From: Theocolax elegans
Lineage: Eukaryota; Arthropoda; Insecta; Hymenoptera; Cerocephalidae
NCBI GenBank assembly: GCA_026168455.1
Contig: CM047427.1
Span: forward strand, 58,915,249-58,979,248
DNA: 64,000 nt
Reading direction: 5' to 3'
Part shown: positions 35,083-46,900 of the stretch, piece after piece
How the letters are laid out: every line of letters begins with the position of its first letter
Numbering within the stretch: the stretch's first letter is position 1
Made by a program: the position numbers and the translations under genes
Notes under the pieces: model-generated
Database searches by the model: none
Told to the model about the DNA's origin: nothing
Seen by the model: the letters and a program-made list of their open reading frames with translations, nothing else

Positions 35083-35938
35083 ATTCCACTTTAATAAAAC
35101 ACTTGGACTTTAAAGATCACTTTTTTTTATTTTACGGTCACCGATATGCAGATTGCGAATCATAGTAGAAAAGTCACAGAATTAGAATCCATTTTCATCA
35201 TTTGGGTCGCAGAGTTCAATCAATGGTCTAGAATTGTATAATATCGAAGTTTTCTACTGTGTAATACAAAATCGCTATATACTGGTTTTCTAGTTAAATC
35301 GAGTTGATAGACAAATCTAAACTATAAATTAATGGGTTATGAAAGTCAGTTACCTTAAGAGTCGGTGTTACCGACTGAAACGTAGCACATATAGCTATGG
35401 TACTAGATAGTATAATTTCATAATAGTCTTTCCACGCGAATCTGACAATAATTGTTTAAAAAACTAAAGGCGTCGAATAATTCGATTGTACAGATTGCGC
35501 TAAGCCAAAATATTTTCATGATTCAGTTTATATTTTAGCTTTTTATTCATTTTTAGCTGAGTACTACGTCTCAGTCGGTAACTTCAACTCTTATGGTAAT
35601 GACGGTTCGACTTTCGCACTCTGTAAGTATAATAAGAAGTTACAGATTGTAAAATATAGCACTTAATTTGATATTATTTATTGCTTGGCGTTACAACTTC
35701 GCATGTTGCAAAATTTTATTGTGCGAAGTATTACATTGTTTGTTTTTGTTAAAATTTAAGTTCTAGAATCTAGAAAACCGGCATTCAGTTTCCAAATTTG
35801 TCCATTTTCCAGTAATGACAACGGAAAGAAAATAAATCTTGGCGGCGGTTAATAGGCGATTGATAACCGTCGATGTGTCCAGCATACGAACCATTAAAAT
35901 CTTTTTATTCTTATACTATGTATAAATTATAACGCACA
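35083..35938. promoter_or_regulatory. Spacer between two head-to-head genes
   Basis: 856 bp separating the start codons of the divergent transposase-like genes. It has the composition of non-coding DNA and no recognised motif beyond scattered TA-rich boxes. Promoter function is inferred from gene order only. Confidence 0.35.
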
Positions 35939-38900
35939 ATGAGTAGACGAGGGCCAAAGCCGTTAATATCTCATGAAGACAAAGTGGAGGCATTAAAGAA
36001 TTTTGAGATTTTCAATACTTCTAACAAAGTGAAAAAAGAAAGCGATCCAGTGTGGCAAAACGTTTGTGACTTTATTAATTCTAAGTATTCTTTTCACGAT
36101 TCGAAGAAAATTAACGTGCGCAATATTCAGAATTATGTATTGCAAAATCGCAATGGCGTTTTATTTGATTTGCAAGTTTGTAACAGCAATGACACCGAAG
36201 AAAGCACTTCTTCTGAAAAAAGAGACATCGAACATCATGACGAAGAAAGAAATTTGCTGATGTTACAACATAATGAATGAGGAAATTTCAACTTTTCCAT
36301 TAAACATTTTTTATTGGGAAGCAGAAGCTATTGATTTTGCTACAGTTAACTCAACCAATGAAACAGAGTTTATTTTTGGTTACATAGGGACTTTTTGTAA
36401 AAATTTTCAATATCAAGATGGAAGTGCACGCAATCCGATTTATTTATTTAGCTTTGGCATAAATTTATGCAATACATTTCTCCCTATATGCCACATATCA
36501 ACAGAAGAAAATAGTAATGCTACATTTAAGAGATTTTTTAATGAAATCGTAAGAAATGATGCACCGATACCTTATAAAATAACAGTTGATTACAATTGCA
36601 GTGTTTATGAATCTGTCAATTCTGTAAATAATGTAAATTTGTCATTTGAAAATTATTTGACTCGATGTTTTTTGTGTTTAAAGGAAAATAATTGCAATTG
36701 TTTACCAACATGCCTTATTTTCACAGATATCAAATGTTTAATTGGTACAGTTTTGAAATGGGACAGTATGTGTAATATATCTTCTAATTCAATTAAATTT
36801 TTTTATATATACTGCATTGTCTTATTGAGTTATCAAAATAATTTGCAAGACTTTGAAGATGTACTTAAAAATGTATGCGTTTTATTACTAAGTAAATTTC
36901 AAAATAAGAATACGGAAGATTTCTTTCAAAATATTATCTCAAAAGTAAAAACATTGAAGATAGATGAAATTTATGATCACAATAATATTAAAATTATAGA
37001 AGAAGAATTCTCAAATGTTTCAAATTATAACTCGTCTTACAAGATTGATTATAATGAATGTACTCATATTTTGAATTACATCGTCGAAATAGTTGTTAAA
37101 GCAAAACACTGTACAACAACAGAAGGTAATAATGAATGGCAACAAAATGCTTTCTATAGTGAAAAAATTTGCAAAAATGTAATAAAGACCTGCGTGGAAT
37201 TCGTCACATGGACGGAAGTAATGTATGAAAGTGAGAATCAAAATAATTTATTATGTAATGAATTGATACGCAGTTATAAAAATAGTTTTGAATCTTTTTT
37301 AATGAATGATAACATTTAGCCATCATTGCATACGAATTTAGTAAAAAATGTTGAATTTTCAAGTAAAATTTTAGAAACGATGAAGAATAAAATGCAAGCA
37401 ATAAACAAAACAGCAACTCAACAGTATAATAAAGTTGACCATTTACTGTATACCGAAAATTGGATGGGTTATAATAAAATTGATTCAGATGACAGTGCAA
37501 GTAACAATAGTTTAAAAAGTTGCTCAGACGACGATGTAAGTTACACTAGTTTAGAAAGTTATTCAGACAATTGTGAAGACAATAACTTAAATTATAGTCA
37601 ACTAGATTTTTATACAGAAGACGTTGCATCAATTATTGAATCGATTTCTGATAATGTAGCAATAAAAGAGCCTACTACAATAACGCATACTGTTGATGAC
37701 GTTAGTTCGAAATTAGATTATGAAAACATACATGTTGCTTGTAAGAAAAACGCGGAGTCAGATTGTAAGAAGGAACTTAAAAGAGGCACATATTTAAAGG
37801 CATGCCCAGAAATTGATTTATTAAATCAGAAGCCTTTGTCAAACATAAAAAATCGAAAAATTATAAAAAATTATAATCTTCTGAAACCAAAATCACTAAG
37901 CAAAAGAAAAGTTTTTGTTATCACGTCATGTTTTTTTGATTCTGTTTTAGAAGTTTTGGTATCATCTTACATTAATGTCCAAAAGTTTCAGGATTCAATA
38001 AATAAATTTTCTGGAAAACTGACAAAAACTAAAATGAATTTTTTAGATGCGTTTAAAGAATATGTAAAAACATTTAACGTTACAAAATTGTATGCCTACA
38101 GAGTTAAAGTAATGAATGATGTATGCGACTTAACAAACAATAAATTATCGTGGAACAAAACAATTGGGGAATTTTATGAATGCGTCATGTATCCTAACAT
38201 CTTTATAAAAACGGAATGCCTCAATTGTGAACAAAACGACTACCATTATTGTAATTTCGTGGAACTTTCATTCGAAGAATTAATTTTTGAAAAGTTGTCA
38301 ATTGTCGTACACAATTATTTGCTAAAAAAATTGATTTTTGCAATATTTGTTCAAAAATGGATGTTACGAGTCAGTATTCTATAACTGATCTTTTCTGCAT
38401 CAATGTGGAGAAAACAGTTACAATAAATCAAGAAATTAGAAGATTGGATCAATTTACACCAGTATTAATAATTTCTAAAGAGAAGTACATTTTAACCGGC
38501 ATAATAGCGTACGAAGAACCCATTGGCAATAATGTGCTACGTCACTATGTTGCTTATATCAGAAATCTGAAGGGTTTATGGAATAGGTACAACAATATTA
38601 ATATTGAGTGCGCAAAACCCGAAAAAGTTAAAAACTGTGTAGGCGTAAATGTAGCACTATTGTTCTACATCAAGTATGAGAGCATTCAACAAGAAAATGA
38701 TTATCGTTTTGCAGATACTGTTAGTATCGCTAAAAATACTACATCTATTGCAGAGAGCAATACATTAAAAAAAAGAGTGAAGGAAGAAAATTGCATTGAA
38801 AACGTAGATGATGAAAGTTTACAAGGAATGGACTTTAATGCTCTAAGTAAAAGTTTTTTAAAAACTACAGATACTTTATGTTCAGACAAAACGATTGACT

Positions 38901-39253
38901 TTAATGAGGATCAAGTAGAATGTGTTGATGCAAACGGAAGTCTTACTGAAGATAACCGTTATACTGAAAGACGTTGGTCGAATGAATCTACATTCTCTTT
39001 AGAATCATCCGATTTTGTTATGCACAGTTTTGTAAATTATCATACGTGGAGAAATTTAAAATGTAATGGGTCAAAATTGCCTCCTATCAAAACGCCAACA
39101 CTAACCGTTAAATTAATTAATACATGTCCTATAGACAGTATTATAGAAATATTAACTGCCGCTTATTGCTTTGAAAAATCATTTAATTACTTGCTACTTG
39201 AAAGTAGCCTACACGATGATGAACACACAAAGACTGGAATATTGCAAATATAA
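35939..39253 (+). pseudogene. Transposase-like gene with C-terminal USP-like peptidase domains
   Basis: Four frames in a row read as one damaged gene: 35939-36280 (starts MSRRGPKPLISHEDKVEALK), 36273-37319, 37326-38384 and 38357-39253. The joins are a frameshift at about 36275, one TAG at 37317, and a frameshift at about 38360. The second part resembles an RNase-H-like transposase core: FFNEIVRNDAPIPYKITVDY and LPTCLIFTDIKCLIG keep two acidic positions, but the first expected Asp is missing (FGYIGTFCKN). A Ser/Asp-rich linker follows. From about 37910, TSCFFDSVLEVL, two CxxC pairs (ECLNC, CNIC) and RHYVAYIRNLKGLWNRYN look like the Cys and His boxes of a ubiquitin-protease fold. A second Cys box, INTCPIDSIIEIL, begins at about 39115 and is cut off. 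Confidence 0.6.
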
Positions 39254-40434
39254 ATATAGCCAGACAGTAAAAGCAGATTATCTTTTGATTGACTGTCAAG
39301 ATAATGTAATTCGTTTATTTTGTGACATTGTAGTTATACTACATGTCACTTGGAAAATAAAATAGCGAGACAAGGTATAGTATAACACCTGTCAAGCTTA
39401 CTATGCGAAGTAAGCGTGCTATACATACCAATCAAGTCTTAATATGACACACATATGCGAATGTGTGAAACCGGAATAGGCTTACATTGCGTAGTAAGCA
39501 GGAGAACCCGAAGCAAAGGAGATGCGACTCCTGACTGCGCACAATTGCACACACACACACACTGCTCCGTTGATCAGCATCCTAATGCCTTGTCCAGTAC
39601 TAGAAATGATCCGTACAGTATCCCCAGGTCCAATCCAGCCTTGAATGCCCTCTCCAGCACCCAAGAGAAGCCTCCGATGCAGCGTGCTCAAAAGTGGCAG
39701 GACTCACGTGCGAAATTCAAACTTGACCGAATTTCGTTAAAAAAAAGTAAATTAAAAAATAATTTTTTCCATTTGATAATTATATTTGAAGGGTAGGAAG
39801 TAAAGTTATTGTGAAATATTAATTTATTTTTAATTATAAAATGGTCAAAATTAATTTTCTATATCGCACCGCTAAAACGCGAACTTGTGATTCGGTTGAC
39901 ATTTATTTCCTTTATATGGACACAAATAGATTGCCAAATGTAAAATAATCAATAAAATATTTTTTGGAAGCAAAGTAATGAAGTAGATTGATTATAAATT
40001 AATTGTGAATAAAAATTTTTTAATATGTCCTGTTTTATCCAAAACGGTAATTCGAAGATGCTAGTTACCGATCGAACAAGCGATTAACTTGAAACACAGT
40101 GAAGTTGTACACATAACGGGGAAAGGCAATTGATGAATTTTAGAATACTATTAATTGCATTAACAAACAAATTACTATTAATTCTCCTTAATACACGGAA
40201 AATATAGCGTGTATTATATAGAATGCATTTAAAGAAATTACAAAAATAAAAAGTTGGTATATTATGATTAATGACTTCGACCAGGTATTTTTTAAATTTA
40301 AATCTGTTCACTAATAGGCTTAAGTATAGAATAGGTATTTAATATATATAGAAACAATGATCGGTGATCAACAATTGCTATTTTCTTTGGTCACGCACTG
40401 TTCCGAAAAGTAGCATTTTACTGGAAAATACTAA
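39254..40434. other. Intergenic DNA with small stem-loops
   Basis: Three short stem-loops at 39396-39499 and a GC-richer patch at about 39500-39720 whose plus open frame (39455-39796) is Ser/Pro-rich and unrecognised. The remainder is AT-rich. Confidence 0.5.
39396..39499. repeat. Three successive short stem-loops
   Basis: Stems and loops: GCTTAC-TATGCGAA-GTAAGC (39396-39415), CACACAT-ATGCGA-ATGTGTG (39448-39467), GCTTAC-ATTGCGTA-GTAAGC (39480-39499). The loops share TGCG. Function unknown. Confidence 0.6.
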
Positions 40435-41106
40435 CTAGGAGAGGCCACGGCCTTCGGATCACGGATCTTGACCAAACTCTGGGATAAGTTTTGTAATATA
40501 AAAATATGAAGAAATCCAGATTTGTAGACCCTAACGCGCAAATATACCAAAGTTATGGGCAACTAAAGCAAATTTTGTAGAAAAGTAACTTCCACTTTAA
40601 TCGCTCATAACTCTGAAGCAAATAAAGATAGACACTCAAACTAAAATTCAGAAGAAAGCTGAGATCAAGTAGATATAATTTCAAAAAAAGAAGCTCAGAT
40701 CGGTTAATTTGGCTCAGAGTTATGGAGAAAATACGAAATAGTAGAAATTTTGGACAAAAAATCAATAAATATTTATTAGTAAATTTTGGTTAAAACTTCT
40801 ACTATTTTTTAATTTCTTTATAACTTTGAGCCAAATTGACCGATTTGAGCTTTTTTTTCAAATTATATCTACTTGATCTTAGCTTTCTTCTGAATTTTAG
40901 TTTGAGTGTCTACCTCTATTTGCTTCAGAGTTATGAGCGATTAAAGTGGAAGTTACTTTTTTACAAAATTTGCTTTAGTTGCCCATAACTTTGGTAAATT
41001 TGCGCGTTAGGGTCTACAAATCTGGATTTCTTCATATTTTTATATTACAAAACATATCCCAGAGTTTGGTCAAGATCCGTGATCCGAAGGCCGTGGCCTC
41101 TCCTAG
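40435..41106. mobile_element. 672-bp fold-back element, TAA target site
   Basis: Almost perfect palindrome: the left end CTAGGAGAGGCCACGGCC and right end GGCCGTGGCCTCTCCTAG pair, and similarity continues through both arms to a short centre near 40755-40790. Flanked by TAA at 40432-40434 and 41107-41109. A three-base TAA target site would fit PIF/Harbinger, but no transposase is present. It lies beyond the last recognised exon of the USP47-like gene, probably in an intron or its 3' flank. Confidence 0.85.
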
Positions 41107-41530
41107 TAAGTTCCAAAACAATTGTTAGAAACTAGGTTTCCTCAATTGAAGCTAGTTTAATCACTAATTGAATTAATGTTTCATGTCTTACAAAATTTAA
41201 CAACAAAATGTACAATTAAAGCACTTAAATTATAAAATACTTTATTTTAAATTATAATTTATTAATTCGTTAAAAATAAAAATTCGCCTTTTCAACAATA
41301 AAATTTTAAAATAACGAAAAAAAGTACGGGGTACGGGTGATTACGGTTTGAAATATTGCAAATGCACTATAATCATATACTTACAAATGTACTCTATCAA
41401 TTACAAAACACACAAAGAGGTAATTGATTAATTATTGTTAATTAAGTCGAGTTAATGACCGGAAATTTCGCCTTTTTTATATACGATATTTTATATACGA
41501 ATACGATATTCTAAGTATAAAAATGTTTAC
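41107..41530. other. AT-rich DNA, 3' of last recognised exon
   Basis: No exon recognised. The donor site just after 41531 means at least one more exon of the USP47-like gene should lie at or left of this stretch. Confidence 0.45.
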
Positions 41531-43954
41531 CTGCGTAATCTTTTCTTTCGAAAATGTTCCTACAGGACAAATGGGCAAGGACTGTATCTCAGAAGGTAAT
41601 TTTTCTTTACATCGAGCACAGTGATTGAAATTTAATCCATGCATGTTGCAAAAAGGACAAACAGCAAGAAAACCTTTTTTATGTACTGCATCCTAAAACA
41701 AATTTATTAAAATATTTTTTATAACTAGTTTTGAATCAAATATTTCAATTTTTCAGGTCATAATAGAGCTTATTATCCGTAAGCTTTTAATACAAATTAA
41801 TTGCATGGTTTGAAAAGCAGTAGAAGAACGTTTATACGAGATAGTTATCATTTTATATCGTAACACAAAGAATTTTAAATATAAACGTAAATAAATAATA
41901 AATACACATTCTTACCTTTCTTTCATGCACAGATAAATCACAGGATTTTTCGGATTTTGATTGAAAACTTTTTATTCTAAAAATAATTAAAGAAATATTA
42001 AGCAAACGGTTTAAGCTCAAATAATTTAACTTTATATTGTTACTTACGACTCATTTCTTTTAATAATTTTTGCCATTGATCGATACTCAATCTTACTTTG
42101 AAGATATTTTGATTTCAAATTAAGATCAGTTATGGTACTAACAGATATGTTGCTAACATTTTCCTCATTTCCTAAATTTATCTTACAAAACAAATTGATA
42201 AGGTAACAAATTATGTTATAGGCAATAAAATAAATTACAAAACTTTTTTTATACATTAATTTACTATTTATACCTCTTGCGAAATTCTTTCCTGAGATGA
42301 ATTACTGATTATTGATTCAAATTTGATTTTCGATGATTTAATTACTTTTTTTAATTTATCAGATAAGTGCTCAAAATGTGGATATGAGCAATTGAAAAAA
42401 GATAATTGTTGCAATTCATTGCACTTGTCATGCACATCCTTTTCAAATTCCTCTTTTTCTGCATTGTACATTTGAAATTCTGGAAAAACATCTAAAATGA
42501 ACAGGAAATTTATTTATTATATACCTTGATACTACACGTTTCTTCTTCATTGTTATCAATAATGAGACTATTTTGAGCATTTAATTTTTCACTATTACTT
42601 TCCAGAGTACTCAATCTTATTTTTTTCACTTTTTCAAAATTTTGGTTGTCTGCAGCTTTGCGACAATACACCGATACCAACTTTTTTTCTTCTTCGACTT
42701 TGTTAAAATTTACATAATTTACCATCTTAACATGCATTGGTATATCGTGCAAATCAAAAGGCAATTTATTTTTATTTTTGTCAATTTGCCTGTACAGCAA
42801 TACGTACGCACTTTCATACGTATTTTTAATTTCAGTTTCAGAGATCTGCAAAGTATTAAATGCGATCATTATTTATACTCTTTAAATATTAGAACGTAAC
42901 GAACCTATGCAATTCAAAAATATTCGACAGTGTAATACACAAGCAATTTACTTCGTATAATAATGTGGAAATAGAGATGTAAATATTTTTATTTAAAGTA
43001 AATCAACAATTATTTGTTATTTTATCCTTCAACTATACTTTTTTAAGAATAAACATTCTTAAAAATAATTTTAAGAATAAACTTTTTAATTTACGTATAA
43101 TAGTAATTTTGTAAAATAATTATTACTCAAAATGAAATTCAATAAATGTATTATTTCTGGAAAGTTATTAACATTAAAAGTGCTGTTACGCGGTTGTTTT
43201 GTGGAGACAATTTGCAATTAAAAATTAAAAATGAATATAAATAAATTTTAATTATTATTACGTATGTTACGGCGCTGTCGTTGAAGCACATCCATTGTCG
43301 TCTGTCAAAATCTTTAATAAATGCAAAATAATGCCCCTTGTCTGCATCACCAGTATGGACTATTATTGAAAAAAGTGCATATTTGCTCTCAGATGAACAT
43401 GATGATTCGTCTTCAATCGAAGCATTGTAAGCACTTAGATCTAGTACGTTTGAAAAGGTTACCCTGAATAATATATTATTAAATAATTAATGAAACTTCC
43501 TTCTTGGAAATGTACATATGAAATTATAAATTTTACTAACATATTATTAAGTTTGATTTTCGCATTTATGTTCAAATCATATTTAAAGCGCTTTAAATGA
43601 AGTGTTAGAATGTATGGAAACCTGCTTAATCGAAGTACCTTGCAAGCTGGATTTTTCCTATCACATTCTTTACAGAAATATTGATTTTCAAAATCTAATA
43701 TGTTGTATGAAAAATAAGCCCGCAATGCTTCTTCCTACAAATGATCAGTATAAAAATAGTGTGCATTTAAAAATAATTGACTTATTATTATAAGCTTGAT
43801 ACGTACAACGCTGCTCATCGTTGCATTATTCTCTAAAATTATTGGCAACGATATGTCTTGAAAATGTTCTATAATTTTTTTCTCTGTATTATATTTTAAA
43901 CATTTTATACAATCAATCATTTCCCCTATAAAATAAACGTATACATATATGCAC

Positions 43955-43988
<34 letters not shown>

Positions 43989-46900
43989 GAAGAGAGAGAG
44001 AGAGAGAGAGAGAGAGAACTCAGTGGCTACATCAGGGTCGGTAATCATACGGCGGATATTTTTGGTAGCTTCAATTAAATTTGAGTAAAAAATGCTTACT
44101 TCTTTTCCATTTAATTTGTATTTTAAAAAGGAAATTATCAAATTTGTAACAATTTTATAAGTTACTATACAGCTTTAAGTATTCGCAGCCAAAACAAAAT
44201 ATCAATGAATTAAAAATTTATGTAATTATTTCGTAAGGCCTATTTTATTTTTTTTTTGTGAAGCAAAAAAGATAGTGTGGCGTCTCGCTACGTACGCTCG
44301 AGCTAAATAAATTATGTTTAATCAAATCATTAATTATATTCATTATATGTATATATTGTAAAAGATTTTGTAAATACACACAAACACCCAAAACAATACA
44401 CTCATACATATCCTTCGGGTGCAGCTCAGTCGCAGGTAATTAGACCCCTTTGTCCCTCGCTATTCTTTCTTCAGTGGGAGTTGCATTTTCATTCCTCCCT
44501 GGCGCGCGTCCCCGGGTTTCTCCGAGACGACCGACAACGGTATTTTTTATTACTTGCACGGCACACTAACACATTCATCGACAAGTTCAAACCGGCAACT
44601 CATTTATTTCACCTGGTACCTAAACATCCAAATTTTCCATCATCCCTTCTACTCTTTTCCCGAGGTTACCTGCAAATGCACATCGAACCCGAGGAGGACA
44701 GTCATTCGGACACTCGCACCGTGCACATCACGCTGATACACAGTCGGTCCGACATTCACACCGCGCACTCCACCCGCACGTACACAACACACCGTTTAGT
44801 TTTTGTTTAAATAAATATTATTGTTTTTAACAATATTAGTATTTATTCTTTTACTTTAAAAAGCACACCAGGCTACCTACCCTAACAACCAAAGTGGTGA
44901 CCCCGACGTGATTTGAACTTTCGTACAACAAGATAAATCGGTTGTTAACGGTAGTGAGAAATAGACAGTTTTTTATAAAGTGTGTGAAAAAAACCAAATT
45001 AAGTGTTTTTATTGTGAAAAATGGAATCCAGTAACACGGAAACTGTTGCTTACACGCGACCGGAGGTGGAAAAAGTGGCGTTCCGTTTAGCACCATTCAT
45101 GGCATCGGACCCGGCGACGTGGTTTAACATGGCAGACCATAGTTTTGCCGCAGCGGGTATCAAAGCCGAGAAAACAAAATTCGGTTATATCCTCGGAGTG
45201 TTAGATACGCGGTACGCGGAGGAAGTCAAAGACATTATTAATAATCCGCCGTCAGACAATCCATATACGAAACTACGCGAGGAACTTGTTCGTCGGTTAA
45301 GCGCGACGCAGGACGAAAAAACGAAACGCGTCCTCGAGAGAGAAGAGATAGGCGACCGCAAGCCATCTCAATTTTTACGTCATTTGAAAAATCTCGGTGG
45401 ATCAGCAATCTCAGACCCGTTAATACGCACGCTTTGGCTCGGACGCTTGCCAACATCTGTGCAAGCAATACTCGCGACACAGAAGAACGTCGCGCTCGAG
45501 AACCTGGCGGAGCTCGCCGACGCAGTCATGGACACCATGCGGAGCTCGGCAGCACCTTCTCCAATCGCCGAGGTAACCTCACCGGACCTCGAATCTTTAT
45601 TAAATATTAAAATGGCTCAACTCGCGCTCAACTTACGCCAACAACTCACGGAGACCATTCAGCAAGAGGTTAGTGCAGTGAATACCATTTTTCGCCGAAG
45701 ACCCGCGTTCGACTCGCGCCCGCGTTCAAGATCACGGAACCGGTCTCAATCGCGACATCGATCTCATCGTGAAAACGCAGAATGCTGGTATCACTGGCGA
45801 TTCGGTGCGGCCGCGAAACGATGTGAAAAACCGTGCGCGTTTCAGGGAAACTCCACCGGCCCTCGCTAATGGCGGCGAGCGAGCCGAGTTTCACAACGCG
45901 CCGCCTTTTCGTCACCGACCGCGAGACAAAACACCAATTTTTAATTGACACCGGCGCCGACCTTTGTGTGTACCCGCGTACGTCCGTGCGCGGCCCACTC
46001 AAACGGTCCACATACGAGTTAGCGGCAGCAAACGGTTCAGTGATCGCTACCTATGGAACAACGTCGCTCTCCTTGAATTTCGGACTTCGTCGAAGTTTTC
46101 CGTGGAAATTCACCATCGCGGACGTCAGCAAACCCATTATTGGAGCCGATTTTTTATCCCACTATGGACTTTTAGTGGATATTCGTAACGGCCGGCTCAT
46201 CGATCAACTGACGAAGTTAGCTTCACACGGCCAAGTAAGCGCATGTGATATACCAAGTATCAAGGTTATCACCGGATCAACACCGTATCACCGTTTACTT
46301 GCCGATTACCCGGACATCACGCGCCCGGACGGTCGCGCACCGGTTATCAAACATACAACGCAACATTATATTAAAACGACACCTGGACCACCGGCGGCAG
46401 CAAAACCACGCCGACTAGCTCCCGATCGTTACGTGGCGGCAAAAAGACAGTTCGAAGCAATGCTACAACTCGGGACCGCAAGACCCTCGTCAAGCAGCTG
46501 GGCGGCGCCTCTACATATGGTGCCTAAACAAGACGACGAGTGGCGACCCTGCGGAGATTACTGTGCGCTAAACGCACGCACCATCCCGGACCGGTATCCT
46601 GTAAAACACATTCAGGACTTCGCGCAAACTCTTCACGGGAAATCAATTTTTTCAAAAATTGACCTCGTGCGCGCATACAATCAAATTCCGGTCGCCGAGG
46701 AGGACATACACAAGACCGCCATCACTACACCTTTTGGTTTGTTCGAGTTCCCATTCATGAGCTTCGGTCTCAGAAACGCAGCTCAAACTTTCCAACGCTT
46801 CTGCGATGAAATGCTAAGAGGACTCGATTTCTGCTATGGATATATCGATGATATCCTAGTGGCATCAACGAACGAAGATGAGCATTTCAATCATCTCCAA

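Noticed and set aside
39455..39796. 113-residue plus frame
   Set aside because: Ser/Pro-rich, starts in a GC patch, no splice support, no recognised domain; kept only as a note on the intergenic stretch.
40553..40765. 70-residue minus frame
   Set aside because: Lies wholly within one arm of the 672-bp palindrome.
44098..44141. Small extra USP47-like exon (KLNGKE followed by GTAAGC)
   Set aside because: No AG acceptor precedes it, and joining 49840 directly to 43925 gives a better match to the USP47 order (LYEG then EMIDCIKC).
44481..44810. 109-residue frame, repeated at 49220-49549
   Set aside because: It is part of the LTR; conservation between the two is due to LTR identity.
45826..45830. 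A5 run as the gag-pol slip site
   Set aside because: It permits single-tRNA slippage only and would remove the last Cys of the Gag finger; GGGAAAC at 45845 is a far better site.
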